Under the pieces are notes generated by a model. The model was not told the DNA's origin. It ran no database searches and saw only the letters and a program-made list of their open reading frames with translations. The position numbers were made by a program, and so were the translations under genes. A stretch of 19,186 nt of DNA, from assembly GCA_964642165.1 (NCBI GenBank), contig CAZXOC010000133.1, positions 1-19,186 on the forward strand. The letters run 5' to 3'. This document shows, in pieces, positions 1-8,853 of this stretch; within the stretch, counting starts at the first letter, position 1, and the number at the start of each line of letters is the position of its first letter. This stretch comes from CAYRVX01 sp964642165. GTDB lineage: Bacteria > Planctomycetota > Phycisphaerae > SM23-33.

Positions 1-572
1 TCCCGCCACTCGCTGGTCGCGCCGGGCTCGATCTCCTCGAACATCAGCCGCCCGGCGGTGTCCAGGATGATGGCGTGGTTCGTGAACCACCAGTTCATGT
101 TGATGGTGCCGCCGGTGCCCTGGAGCTGGTCCTGGAGGCCGGGCGGGAAGCCGACGTTGCAGTGGCGGACGGCCTCGGTCTTGCCCGACCCGGGCTCGCC
201 GACGAGCACGTACCACGGCAGGGAATAGAGGTTCTTCCCGGCGGCGCGGAACCTCTCGACGCCCCCATCGAAGTTCTTGCGCAGGTCGTCGAGGCGCGCC
301 CGGCGCCCGGGCTCGGTGACGCCCTGCGGCGTGGCGGCGCTGTTGTCGCGGAGGGACTGCTCCATCGGCTTGGCCTTGCGCTTCCGGGCGCGCCGGACCA
401 GCCAGCCGAACAGGCCGGTGAGCACCCCCACCAGCGCCATGCCGATGACGACGTAGAAGAACCACCGGGTCGGCAGGAAGCGTATCATGGGGTACATGGC
501 GCCGATCACGGCCCCGCCCCCGACGGCGGCCGCGCCCACCTTCGCTCCGGGTGGCATCGAGGAGAATCTCAT
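1..572 (-). CDS. tssM: TssM/IcmF, N-terminal part (runs off the window)
   Basis: Inner-membrane scaffold of the T6SS membrane complex, which bridges TssL to the outer-membrane lipoprotein TssJ. Only the first 190 residues are present; the gene continues past base 1. Two hydrophobic segments (about residues 12-30 and 37-59) are followed by a basic stretch (RRARKRK, 60-66), giving a cytoplasmic loop. That loop carries a Walker A motif GEPGSGKT at 125-132 and a Walker B-like LDTAGR at 170-175, as in IcmF proteins with an intact nucleotide-binding site. The ATG at 572 is preceded by AAGGAG, which overlaps the tssL stop codon four bases upstream, so the two genes are probably translationally coupled. 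The upstream tssL and tssK confirm the identity. Nothing can be said about the periplasmic part. Confidence 0.95.
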   Translation of the reverse strand, partial: MRFSSMPPGAKVGAAAVGGGAVIGAMYPMIRFLPTRWFFYVVIGMALVGVLTGLFGWLVRRARKRKAKPMEQSLRDNSAATPQGVTEPGRRARLDDLRKNFDGGVERFRAAGKNLYSLPWYVLVGEPGSGKTEAVRHCNVGFPPGLQDQLQGTGGTINMNWWFTNHAIILDTAGRLMFEEIEPGATSEWR

Positions 573-576
573 CGCG

Positions 577-1335
577 CTACTCCTTGCCCGCGCCGCGGGT
601 GGCGGGGGGGCGCGGCTTGGGCGACGGCGGCTCGGCGACCACCGCCGCGGGAGGGCTCGTCGCCTCGCGGCTGATGATCCGCCTCAGGGCCTCCTGAAGG
701 TCCGAGGAGGTGGTCCGGAAGAGAAAGAAGTTCGCCACGAACATCACGATCGTCATGCCGACCAGGGCGAGGAAGATGCCCAGCAGCTTCATCCCGGGCG
801 GCTGGATCAGGTCCGACGTGTCCACGTGCTCGTAGGCCTCGGGACAGATGCGCTGGGCCTGGTCCACGTCCATCATGGTCCGGATGCGGGCGGAGATCTC
901 GAGCTGCTTCTTGCGGAGGTACTCCGGCTGGCCCGTGTACCAGCCGGTGAAGCCCAGCCCCATGCAGGTGTAGTAGACGGCGAGGCGCTCGGTGGCGGCC
1001 TGGCTGGGATCGGCGAGCGTCTCGTCGAGCAGGTCGAAGAACTTCTCGTCCCCGGCCAGCTCGTTGTACTCGTAGGCGATCTCCTTCCATTGGCGGGCGA
1101 ACGGCAGCGCGCTCTCCTTGATCATGAAATCCACGAGGAAGACCAGGGGCATCAGGACCTTGTCGTACTGGGCGGTGAGGTTGGGGTCGGCGGCGGCCTT
1201 GGCCTTGGCCTCCTCGAAGAGGGCGTCGATTTCGGCCCGGACGCGGGTCGGCTCGTAGCTGCCGCCCTTTCGTGCCGAGCGGTTGAGCCGGCAGACGTAC
1301 TGAAACAGCGGCTCGCAGAGCTCCAGCAGCGTCAT
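577..1335 (-). CDS. tssL: TssL/DotU inner-membrane protein
   Basis: A DotU-family protein of 252 residues that forms the T6SS membrane complex with TssM and TssJ and contacts the baseplate through TssK. The N-terminal cytoplasmic hook domain begins with LLELCEPLFQYVCRLNR (residues 3-19) and includes the segment VFLVDFMIKES (65-75), both typical of DotU. A single hydrophobic membrane segment lies at about 183-206, near the C-terminus. It is followed by a short Pro/Ala/Lys-rich tail with no OmpA-type peptidoglycan-binding domain, so this is the short form of the protein. An upstream in-frame extension to 1794 would run across tssK and is rejected. The ATG at 1335 overlaps the tssK stop as ATGA. 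Confidence 0.93.
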   Translation of the reverse strand: MTLLELCEPLFQYVCRLNRSARKGGSYEPTRVRAEIDALFEEAKAKAAADPNLTAQYDKVLMPLVFLVDFMIKESALPFARQWKEIAYEYNELAGDEKFFDLLDETLADPSQAATERLAVYYTCMGLGFTGWYTGQPEYLRKKQLEISARIRTMMDVDQAQRICPEAYEHVDTSDLIQPPGMKLLGIFLALVGMTIVMFVANFFLFRTTSSDLQEALRRIISREATSPPAAVVAEPPSPKPRPPATRGAGKE

Positions 1336-2702
1336 GAGGTACCTCCCTCGGGGACGGTCATGTACAGCGCCAGTTCGAAGTCGGAGGCCTCGATGCCCTC
1401 CCACCGGACGGCGATGGACTTCTCCTGCTTGATCCGCTCCCACATGCGGGTGCTGTCGGCGCGCAGCAGGCGGAAGTAGTGCAGGCCGATCTGGCTGGGC
1501 AGCTCCAGGGGCGGGTGGCGCTCCTCGGCGAGGCGGATGCCCCAGATCCGCTGGCTGGCCAGCGACCGCGCCATCAGCTTGAACTTGTCCGCGTCCTCGA
1601 CGAGGCGCCCCAACTGGCGCGGGTCCGTCTGCGTCTTGATGCCGAGGAAGTACTCGTTCGGGCGGGTGAGCTGCTCGTCGGTGAGCTCGACGACCATGAG
1701 CCGGCCCTCGCGGCTGAACTCGATCTTCAGGAAGCTCGGGGCGACCGTCCCGCGCAGCAGCCCGCGAATCTTGTCGCACAGGTCCGCGAAGCACACCAGC
1801 GGGTTGTCGTGGTCGTAGGGCGGGACCTCGTACGCGTCGCGGTCCGGGTACAGCGCCGTCAGCTCGCCCAGCAGCCCGCGCAGCTCCAGGTACATCTCGA
1901 ACGGCGAGACGTTCGGCGCCTGCACGAGCTGCGGCAGCCGGCCCCCGTAGCAGTTCAGCGTCCGCAGGCGCATGATCTGCTCGAACTGGAGGCCGCGCAT
2001 CGTGTCGATGCTGAAGCCCCCGCGCGTGAGTTGGAGGACCAGCTCACCGCGGCTGGCCTCGACCTGGTTGGCCAGGTCGCGGACCATCTCCTTGAGCACC
2101 GGCGAGCCGGCGAGGACCAGACAGGCCGGCACGAAGCCCGGGTCCTGTCGCGGCAGGCCGACGTCCTCGCCCGTCGCGTGGGCGATCCGAAGCAGGGGAA
2201 GGATCTCCAGGTCGCTCCGGTCGTCGTTCGGCAGGAGCAGTCGGGCGTTGACCTTCCGCGTCATCACCGGCTGGGCGTTCTCGCCGGTGTTCTCGTCGCT
2301 CCATTCCGTCTCGACGGGGCGGTAGATCCGCTTGATGCGCCAGTCGGTCTCGCCCTGTCCGAGGGCGTTGGCCTGGGTGGCGTACCACAGGGGCACGCCC
2401 AGCAGGATGTCGAACGGTTCGCTGGTGGCCTCGAAGACGGTCTTGATGTTGAGCGCCGGCAGGTCGGCGCTGTCCGGGAAGTCCACCACCACGCCGCTGG
2501 GCATGACGGCCCGCAGCGAGTCGAACTGGACCAGCAGGTTCTCCAGCGCGTCGGCCGACAGGCCCGCCTCGATCAGGCCGTACGGATACGCCCACCCCAG
2601 CCGGCGCTCCGAGCCGATCCGCTCCTGAACGTTGCGCTGCATGCACTGGAGGTGGTGCGGCTGAAGGAACAGGCCTTCATACCAATGGACTTGTCCGGGC
2701 AT
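1332..2702 (-). CDS. tssK: TssK baseplate protein
   Basis: TssK (456 residues) is the trimeric cytoplasmic baseplate subunit that links the wedge complex to the TssL/TssM membrane complex. The family signature HWYEGLFLQPHHLQ is at residues 6-19. The usual three-part layout (N-terminal shell domain, helical middle, C-terminal membrane-complex-binding head) is consistent with the length, which is normal for the family. The ATG at 2702 has a GAAGGGA ribosome-binding site about seven bases upstream. The gene starts 18 bases after the preceding gene ends and overlaps tssL by four bases, so it sits in the middle of one operon. Confidence 0.95.
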   Translation of the reverse strand: MPGQVHWYEGLFLQPHHLQCMQRNVQERIGSERRLGWAYPYGLIEAGLSADALENLLVQFDSLRAVMPSGVVVDFPDSADLPALNIKTVFEATSEPFDILLGVPLWYATQANALGQGETDWRIKRIYRPVETEWSDENTGENAQPVMTRKVNARLLLPNDDRSDLEILPLLRIAHATGEDVGLPRQDPGFVPACLVLAGSPVLKEMVRDLANQVEASRGELVLQLTRGGFSIDTMRGLQFEQIMRLRTLNCYGGRLPQLVQAPNVSPFEMYLELRGLLGELTALYPDRDAYEVPPYDHDNPLVCFADLCDKIRGLLRGTVAPSFLKIEFSREGRLMVVELTDEQLTRPNEYFLGIKTQTDPRQLGRLVEDADKFKLMARSLASQRIWGIRLAEERHPPLELPSQIGLHYFRLLRADSTRMWERIKQEKSIAVRWEGIEASDFELALYMTVPEGGTS

Positions 2703-2720
2703 GGTGTTCCCTTCGCCGGC

Positions 2721-3647
2721 CTAGCGGCCGAGTCCTCGCATCAGGTTCTCCGCGTACGTCGCGATGGTCTCCATGATCTCGCTCTCGATGGAGGCCTCGT
2801 TTAGAGCGTCGGCCAACTCCACGTACTTCCTCCAGCACTTGACCTCCTTGCTGACGAGGAAGCCGCCGCCCTCCAGAGAGGCCAGCGCCTCGATCTCGAC
2901 GGGCGAGAACCGGCCCAGGTGCCGGCTGGCGAACTGCCGCCCGGCCTGTCCGACCGCCGAGATCAGCGAGGCGATGAGCTGGCGGAGCTTCTCCAGGTCG
3001 CCGGCGACCTGCCCGCGGGGCACGTCCTGGCTGCCGGTCAGGAACGCCTTGATCGTCTGCTGGAGGGGGCGGTCCTGGCGGATGCCGGACCGCGGCGCGA
3101 CCTTGCGCCAGGCGCCCCAGACGAGCTGATCCAGCCGCAGGGCGAAGTCCGCCAGCATGCCCACCAGCTCCAGGGCCCGCGTCGGATCGACGGGCTCGGC
3201 CGGCAGGCGCAGGTCCTGGCGGAGCTTGCCCTCGGCGTCCGGGGACCAGGCCTGCTGTCCCAGCGAGGCCAGGTTCGCCTCCTTCAGCCGCTCGACGAGG
3301 ACCTTCCGGTCGCTTTCCCCCAGCTCGGCGGCGCGGTCGATCAGCCGGGCCACCAGGAAGTTCGGGTCCCGCAGCTCCCGCGCGTCGGTCAGCGTCCGGT
3401 CGGTGGTCTCCTCCCGGCGAAGCTGGACCTCCACCCGGGCGTCCCAGGAGGGGAACTGGGCCATCAGCTCCGCGAGGAACGGCTGCCGCTGCTCGGGCAC
3501 GACCGACGACAAGGCACGCTCGATCTCCTCGGAGAGGTACTCCCGCCGGACGTCGGCGCCCTGGTCGGCGAAGTCGGCCTGGACCATCCGGAGCCGGTTG
3601 GCCGTGGCGGTCACCAATCGTCTCGTCTTGCCGTCTAAGTCACCCAC
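2721..3647 (-). CDS. T6SS-associated protein, possibly related to the C-terminal domain of T6SS FHA (TagH-type) proteins
   Basis: A soluble, mostly helical protein of about 308 residues, first gene of the tssK-tssL-tssM unit. The C-terminal third contains FSPVEIEALASLEGG and FLVSKEVKCWRKYVELADAL, ending in IMETIATYAENL. To my eye this resembles the C-terminal helical domain attached to FHA domains in T6SS TagH-type proteins. No FHA domain is visible in the N-terminal part. I chose the GTG at 3647 because GGAAAGG lies eight bases upstream. A longer GTG start at 3692 adds 15 residues but has no ribosome-binding site. Family assignment is by pattern only and may be wrong; that the gene is real and belongs to the T6SS operon is much more certain. 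Confidence 0.6.
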   Translation of the reverse strand: MGDLDGKTRRLVTATANRLRMVQADFADQGADVRREYLSEEIERALSSVVPEQRQPFLAELMAQFPSWDARVEVQLRREETTDRTLTDARELRDPNFLVARLIDRAAELGESDRKVLVERLKEANLASLGQQAWSPDAEGKLRQDLRLPAEPVDPTRALELVGMLADFALRLDQLVWGAWRKVAPRSGIRQDRPLQQTIKAFLTGSQDVPRGQVAGDLEKLRQLIASLISAVGQAGRQFASRHLGRFSPVEIEALASLEGGGFLVSKEVKCWRKYVELADALNEASIESEIMETIATYAENLMRGLGR

Positions 3648-3698
3648 CGCATTGGACCTTTCCGGAAATGTCGCCGGCGCCCTCGGGGACACGTCACG

Positions 3699-3769
3699 TG
3701 CGCCGTCTGTGCCGAGCGGGCGGGCGCAGCGCCACTGCCCGGAAGCCCGGCCCTACCGAGCGAATTCTA
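3699..3769 (-). promoter_or_regulatory. Possible promoter region for the 2721-3647/tssK/tssL/tssM unit
   Basis: The spacer between the upstream terminator-like hairpin and the GTG at 3647 holds two weak promoter-like sites on the minus strand. One is a TAGAAT (3769-3764) in a small AT-rich island, with no good -35. The other, at 3714-3699, has GGCAC and GC at sigma-54 spacing (8 of 12 consensus positions). Use of the second would put the transcript start near 3687, downstream of the alternative GTG at 3692, and would favour the start at 3647. Both are weak in such GC-rich DNA. Confidence 0.25.
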
Positions 3770-3796
3770 TCACGGCCGTCGCCGCCGGTCCTACCG

Positions 3797-3832
3797 AAAA
3801 GCCCGTCCCCCCGCGGCCCGGGGGCCTACGGG
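3797..3832 (-). terminator. Terminator-like hairpin after the pseudokinase gene
   Basis: Immediately after the stop codon of the 3833-8200 gene, CCCGT (3802-3806) pairs with ACGGG (3828-3832), and inside it CCCCC (3808-3812) pairs with GGGGG (3820-3824). Read on the minus strand, the hairpin is followed directly by CTTTTC. The T tract is short (four), so termination may be partial. It marks a boundary between two transcription units that both serve the T6SS. Confidence 0.45.
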
Positions 3833-6800
3833 TCAGTCGGGCTTGGGCCTCTCCGCGGGGAGGTATCCCTGGTTGGTCATCTGTCCCAGCAGGCGCCGCA
3901 CGCGGTTCTGGAGGCGCTCGCGTCCGGCCCGGAACGCCAGGCGGAAGCCCACGTCCGACGTGCCCTGCTTCGCGGCGCGTGGGCCGAGGGGATGCGCCTT
4001 GTCGCGGGCCACCTCCGGCGGCGAGAGGGCCGATCCGCCGATCACTCGCGCCTTGGCGCGGCCGGCGGCAACGAACTGCTTGACGCCGTCGGCCGTCGGG
4101 AGCTTCAGCCCCATCAGCCCGTTGGCATCCTCGTAGACGAGCTCGGCCACGTTGCCCACCAGGTGCTGGAAGACCCGCTGGGGGTCGGAGCCGACCGCCG
4201 CGAACCACAGCACGCCGTCGTCCTGGTTCACGATGGTGGCCTCCTTGCCTTCCTTGCGGCTCTCGTACGCCATGCCGCCCGGCCAGAAGATCCCGGCGTC
4301 CGGGTAGAACTCCGGCCCGGCGTTGCCCTGGACCTCCTTCTGGGTGGCGAACTGCTTCTGGGCCTGCCAGGTCCGGTCTCGCAGGTTGTACGGGGTGGTG
4401 GACCTGGCCTTCTGGTCGGCCTGGTAGGCGGCGGCCCACTCCCCGCTGGTCGGCAGGCGACACGCCAGCAGCCGGGCGAAGTAGATCGCCGCCGACAGGG
4501 AGACGTGCTGCATGGGATGGCGGGGCTCGGGATCGGGGGGGGCCTTGCCCTGGGGATAGTGCACGCCGCCCAAGGCCGGCGTGTCGACCAGCCACGAGTC
4601 GCTCCGCGAGACCTCCCCGTCGGCCCGCACCCACACGCGTGGGCCCTCGCGCGGGTCGGGCACGCTCGGGTCGTACTTCCGCAGGAGCTCGGCCACCTCG
4701 CCGGCCTTCTGCGAGCCGGCCACCACGGACAGGAACAGCCCCACCGAGACCTCCGTGGTGCCCAGGAAGACGCCCTCGCCGCTCGGCAGCGCCACGCGGG
4801 CGAAGGTGAGCTTCTGGTCGGCCTTGGGCCCGGAGTAGGTGACGGTGTTCGCATCCTGCCCGGCCACCCGCCAGCCGGCGAGCACGGGCCCGACCTTGCT
4901 GAGGTCCGCTCCCCCGCCGTCGCCGGCCGTGCGAACCTCGTCGAGCTGCTGGAGCAGCTTCGCGACGTCCGGGCGCCCGGCGAACGCCGCGGGCAGCTTT
5001 CGGATAGCCGCCTGGAGGCCGGCGGCGGAGGTCTTGACGTCGTCGTCGGCGAGGCGCCCGGGCCTGGCGGACATCGCCCCGCGGAACGCGTGCATGTGCA
5101 GGCGGAATCGGGCCAGCGGCGACAGCGCCTCCGGCCGGGCTCGATCCAGGCCGAAGTCCTGCATCCGCGCAATGGCCTGGTCGATCTCGGCGGCGTCGGA
5201 CCGGCTGGCGAAGTAGATCTCCCACCGGCGCGGCGCCCGGGCGGCCAGCTCCTGCTGAAGCGCCCCCTTCCTGGCCGGGTCGCCCAACAGGCCGTACAGG
5301 GCAGCCAGGTCGCGCGACAGGTCGATCTCCTTCTTGAGGACCTGCTGATTGGGATCGCTGGCCGGCGTGAGCCAGTTGGTGGCGACCTGCCCCAGCCGCC
5401 GCCAGGCCGCTCGGGCGACCTCGGCGTGGCCCTGCTTGTGCCGGTCGTCGAAGACCTGAAGCAGTTGCCGGGCATCGGTGGCGGCGGCGACCTGCCCCAG
5501 CGCGCGCAGCCGCGCGAGGATCGGGGCGAGGGCCTTCTGGGCGTAGGCGAAGCCCGGCTGCTTCTGCTGCTCCGCGACGTGCTGCCCGAGCGGGGCGTTC
5601 CACGAGGGCGGGGTCTCCGTCAGGAGGTATCCGCCCTGGAGGGCGTTCTGGATCCGGTTGAACGCCGGGACGACCTTCGCCAGGCCCGCCCGCCATTGCC
5701 CGAGCTTGGCGACCTGGTCGTTCAGGACGGTGTCGAACGCGGGGTCGCCCTGGCCGGCGAGGACCTTCTGCCACGTCACGAAGGACAGGCAGCTCTCGAT
5801 GGCGTGCTGACGGCGCGAATCCGCCTCCGTCGTCACCAGGGCGGTGTTCCACGGGCGGAGGTGCTCGGAGCCGACGACCGGCCCGTGCTCGAACCGGCCC
5901 TCCAGGCCCACCAGGAACGCCTCGACGCGGTTGGCTTTCCTCTGGAGGTCCCCCGCCACGCTCTCGGTCTTCACCAGGGCGTCGCGCTGCGCCCGCCACT
6001 TCTCATCGACGATGGCCAGCCCCGTCGGGGAGACCTGCCCCCGCTTGGCCAGTCGCTCCTTCACCTTCTGAAGCGTGCCGACGGCGAGCTCCTCGAGCCG
6101 CGTCCGGATACCGCGCACGCGCTGACGGTCGGCGCCGATGTCGTCCATCAGGACCGTCAGCCCCGAGGCGACCTCGGACAGGAGGCGGTCGATCTCCTGG
6201 CGCGTGTCCGAGTTGTAGGTCCCGGCCTGCACGATCCGGGCGTAGCTGCCCTTGAGCTGAGTGAGCCTCTGGCGGTAGCCGCCGGCGCTGGCGTCCCGGA
6301 CCTGCTCCAGCTCCTTCCGCTGCGCGTCCTTCATCACGTCCTGGTAGTCCCTCTCGGCGAGGATTCCGGTCGCCTCGGTGACCAGTTCCCGGACGGCGGC
6401 CCCCCGACCGTCAAAGAGCTCCTGCGTCGCCGCACGCCACTGGGCGTCCCGCGGATCGGGCTTGAGCCGGTAGTCTCCCTTCTCCAGGCTCGTCAGCCCG
6501 CTGCGAATCGCCGCGTCCGTCATCCGTCCCCCGGCGGGCACGGCGAAGGGGGTCCGCTTGCGGACGAGCGGCCAGTCCAGGGGCTTCGCCGTCGGCTTCG
6601 GCTCCTCGATGAAGGCCGCGAGCTGCACGGGCAGGCCGTCGTCGGCCGTCAGGTCGTTCAGCTTGGCCAGCAGGCGCGTCAGCGACTCGGCCCCGCCCTC
6701 CGCGGCGGCCGACTTCACCTCGTCCTCGACATACTCGCCGAACCGCGCCAGCGGCCGGATGTCGTCCTGACCCCATGCCACCAGCACCTGCTGGAGCCGG

Positions 6801-8200
6801 CGGACCCGGCCCCACCGCTGCTCGACCTGCGCCAGCAGCGCGCTCGCGGCGAGGACGGCCTTGACGCGCTCGGTGATCGTCTCCCTGCGGAAGGCGACGA
6901 GGCCCTCGATGTACTCCGCGGGCGCGTCCCATTCGCGTTTCCGGAGTTGCGGGGCCGCGTCGACCAGCCGCCCGCAAGCGGGCCAGCCTGCCCGTCCCGG
7001 CGCGGGGCGGGACAGGGCGCCTCGCAGTCGCCGGAAGGTCGCCAGCGCCGCCCGGGCCTGGCGGTCGCCGTCCTCGGACCGCGCCGAGTCGGTGGGATGC
7101 TCCGCCAGGTAGTCCAGCTTGCCCCCGTAGTACCCGGCGATCGCGCGGGGGTTGTGGACCTTGATGTTGTCGATGATCGTTTGCAGCAGGGGCAGCACGT
7201 CCCGGCGGAGATGCTCGTCCGCCTGCCAGGCGCGGAGCCGGCCGTTCTGGTAGTCGCCGAGCAGCGGCTCGACCCACACGCCGAACTCCGTGCACAGCTC
7301 GCGCCACACCTTCGGGTCGAAGTTCCCCTTCGGCCCGTCGTCGCCGTTGCCGAGGGACAGCACGGTGAGGCCCACCAGGGCCCCCACGACGACCAGCGCC
7401 GCGATCGCCCCGGTGGCCAGGACCTTCGGAGACCGCGCCGCGGCGCGCTCGCGGAGCTTGTCGAGGTCCTCGGCGAGGTCCTCGAACGTCAGCAGCCCCG
7501 GCGCGAGGTTCGGATTGAGCAGGCGATTGCAGAGCTGGCGCCACTGCGGGCCGTTCTTGCCCAGCCGCCGCCACTCCTCGGAGTCCGGCGCCGGCCAGCC
7601 GCCCATCGCCCGTCCCGTGCGGTGCAGCACGAGCTGGTAGATCAGCTCCCCGATGGCGTGCAGGTCGGGCACGTCGCCCGTCTTGGCATCGAGCTGGTCG
7701 CTCCCGGCCGGATCGGTGAGCATCGGCCGGGCCTTGGCTACGTCCCGGCCCCCGGACAGAAGGATGTTGGACGGCTTGAGGTTGCCGTGCGGGCGGTGGC
7801 AGGCGTCCTTCAGCTCGATGAGCCCCTGGACCACGGCGCGGAGGATGCGATGGAGCCCCCCGCCGCTGAGCTTGACGCGCCCGCGAACGAGGTGCTGGAC
7901 GGACCGCGGGTGGTAGTCGGCCACAAAGTACCCGCCGTCGGCGGTCGTGCCGACGTCGTGAATCGCCACCCAGTGCCGCGCGCCGGACGAGGCGACCTGA
8001 CGCTGCGCGCGGGCGGCGTCGAGAAACGTCTCGATCTCCTGCTCGCGCCGGCGGTCGTCGGCCATGAGGGAGAACGGCTGGTAGTGCTTGACGACGAATC
8101 GCTCGCCGCCGTCAGCGCCGACCTTCCTGGCCGTCGCGGCCGAGGCCAGGCCGCTGCGATACAGCTCGCGTACCGTCTCGTACCCGCCGAAAACCGCCAT
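3833..8200 (-). CDS. Membrane-anchored pseudokinase with C-terminal SUMF1/FGE-like domain
   Basis: A 1455-residue, probably single-pass membrane protein. Residues 1-255 have a protein-kinase fold: the VAIK-type lysine is K38 (FVVKHY) and the catalytic-loop region reads HGNLKPSNILL from 138. The catalytic Asp of HRD is replaced by Asn140, and the DFG motif appears as DPA (163-165). No glycine-rich loop is visible, so catalysis is doubtful. A membrane segment spans about 260-283. A long helical region follows (about 290-1140). Residues 1143-1425 resemble the formylglycine-generating-enzyme/SUMF1 fold (RLPTSGEW near 1248, GNVAELV near 1349, GFRLAF near 1418), without the C-terminal catalytic Cys. 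The layout recalls PpkA, the T6SS kinase with a periplasmic sensor domain; the C-terminal domain is probably periplasmic here too. The ATG at 8200 has GGAAGGTGG upstream. Probable role: regulating T6SS assembly (inference). Confidence 0.82.
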   Translation of the reverse strand: MAVFGGYETVRELYRSGLASAATARKVGADGGERFVVKHYQPFSLMADDRRREQEIETFLDAARAQRQVASSGARHWVAIHDVGTTADGGYFVADYHPRSVQHLVRGRVKLSGGGLHRILRAVVQGLIELKDACHRPHGNLKPSNILLSGGRDVAKARPMLTDPAGSDQLDAKTGDVPDLHAIGELIYQLVLHRTGRAMGGWPAPDSEEWRRLGKNGPQWRQLCNRLLNPNLAPGLLTFEDLAEDLDKLRERAAARSPKVLATGAIAALVVVGALVGLTVLSLGNGDDGPKGNFDPKVWRELCTEFGVWVEPLLGDYQNGRLRAWQADEHLRRDVLPLLQTIIDNIKVHNPRAIAGYYGGKLDYLAEHPTDSARSEDGDRQARAALATFRRLRGALSRPAPGRAGWPACGRLVDAAPQLRKREWDAPAEYIEGLVAFRRETITERVKAVLAASALLAQVEQRWGRVRRLQQVLVAWGQDDIRPLARFGEYVEDEVKSAAAEGGAESLTRLLAKLNDLTADDGLPVQLAAFIEEPKPTAKPLDWPLVRKRTPFAVPAGGRMTDAAIRSGLTSLEKGDYRLKPDPRDAQWRAATQELFDGRGAAVRELVTEATGILAERDYQDVMKDAQRKELEQVRDASAGGYRQRLTQLKGSYARIVQAGTYNSDTRQEIDRLLSEVASGLTVLMDDIGADRQRVRGIRTRLEELAVGTLQKVKERLAKRGQVSPTGLAIVDEKWRAQRDALVKTESVAGDLQRKANRVEAFLVGLEGRFEHGPVVGSEHLRPWNTALVTTEADSRRQHAIESCLSFVTWQKVLAGQGDPAFDTVLNDQVAKLGQWRAGLAKVVPAFNRIQNALQGGYLLTETPPSWNAPLGQHVAEQQKQPGFAYAQKALAPILARLRALGQVAAATDARQLLQVFDDRHKQGHAEVARAAWRRLGQVATNWLTPASDPNQQVLKKEIDLSRDLAALYGLLGDPARKGALQQELAARAPRRWEIYFASRSDAAEIDQAIARMQDFGLDRARPEALSPLARFRLHMHAFRGAMSARPGRLADDDVKTSAAGLQAAIRKLPAAFAGRPDVAKLLQQLDEVRTAGDGGGADLSKVGPVLAGWRVAGQDANTVTYSGPKADQKLTFARVALPSGEGVFLGTTEVSVGLFLSVVAGSQKAGEVAELLRKYDPSVPDPREGPRVWVRADGEVSRSDSWLVDTPALGGVHYPQGKAPPDPEPRHPMQHVSLSAAIYFARLLACRLPTSGEWAAAYQADQKARSTTPYNLRDRTWQAQKQFATQKEVQGNAGPEFYPDAGIFWPGGMAYESRKEGKEATIVNQDDGVLWFAAVGSDPQRVFQHLVGNVAELVYEDANGLMGLKLPTADGVKQFVAAGRAKARVIGGSALSPPEVARDKAHPLGPRAAKQGTSDVGFRLAFRAGRERLQNRVRRLLGQMTNQGYLPAERPKPD

Positions 8201-8245
8201 GGGCTTGCCACCTTCCGACCCGCCGGCCCGCGCCGGCGCATGGCG

Positions 8246-8788
8246 TTACTGCTTCTTCGGCTGCCTCAGCGACGTCAAGCCGCCGGCGCTGACCTGGATC
8301 TTGATCGTGTCCGCCCCCCAGAGGTACCACTCCCACTTGCCCACCTCCAGCGGGAGGATGAGGCGTCGGGGATCGGCGTCCCCGGGCTTGTCCTGCTGGA
8401 TCCACGGCAGATCGGCGAGGATGAACAGGTGCTTGGCCTGCCGCTCCCGCAGCCAGGTCCGCCAGATGGCGTTCTTCTTCTTCAGGACCTGCGTCTTGGG
8501 GAAGCCCTGCCCGAAGGTCATGACGTGCTTGGCGGCGCTGTCGCGGATGGCATTGCCGGGCTCCCAGTACTCGCTCATCGACACCTGCTCCCAGACGGGC
8601 TTCTCGGTGTCGTTGACGGCGACGAGATTCACCTCGATGGACCGGACGGTCCCATCCTCGTCCTTCAGCTTCGGGTCGCCCTCGGCCAGGGAGACCTCGA
8701 CGTCAAAGGGCCCCTCGCCGCATCCCCCGCCCAGCCAGGCCACCGAGACCACCCCCACCGTCAGGACGATACGACGCATCATGCTCAT
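8246..8788 (-). CDS. tssJ: TssJ-like outer-membrane lipoprotein
   Basis: A 180-residue protein with a lipoprotein signal: MRR, a hydrophobic stretch, then WLGGGC with the acylated Cys at 23. The lipobox has Gly rather than Leu at -3, with Leu at -4. The mature part is short and beta-rich. SIEVNLVAVND, followed by WEQVSMSEYWEPG, and later LILPLEVGKWEW, fit the TssJ pattern, in which a small transthyretin-like lipoprotein holds the periplasmic end of TssM. It is the only TssJ candidate in a window that contains tssK, tssL and tssM, which supports the call. Sequence similarity is weak, so another T6SS-linked lipoprotein is possible. The ATG at 8788 has AAGGAG seven bases upstream. It sits between the 663-aa gene and the pseudokinase with short gaps, so the three are probably cotranscribed. 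Confidence 0.6.
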   Translation of the reverse strand: MSMMRRIVLTVGVVSVAWLGGGCGEGPFDVEVSLAEGDPKLKDEDGTVRSIEVNLVAVNDTEKPVWEQVSMSEYWEPGNAIRDSAAKHVMTFGQGFPKTQVLKKKNAIWRTWLRERQAKHLFILADLPWIQQDKPGDADPRRLILPLEVGKWEWYLWGADTIKIQVSAGGLTSLRQPKKQ

Positions 8789-8853
8789 GGGTCGCTCCTT
8801 CTCGCTTCGTGCGTTGTGCCTGGGCGATCCGACGCGCCGCGCCCGGGCCCGCC

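Noticed and set aside
577..1794. A 405-residue form of TssL starting at 1794
   Set aside because: The extra N-terminal part is a shadow of tssK; true DotU similarity begins at the ATG at 1335.
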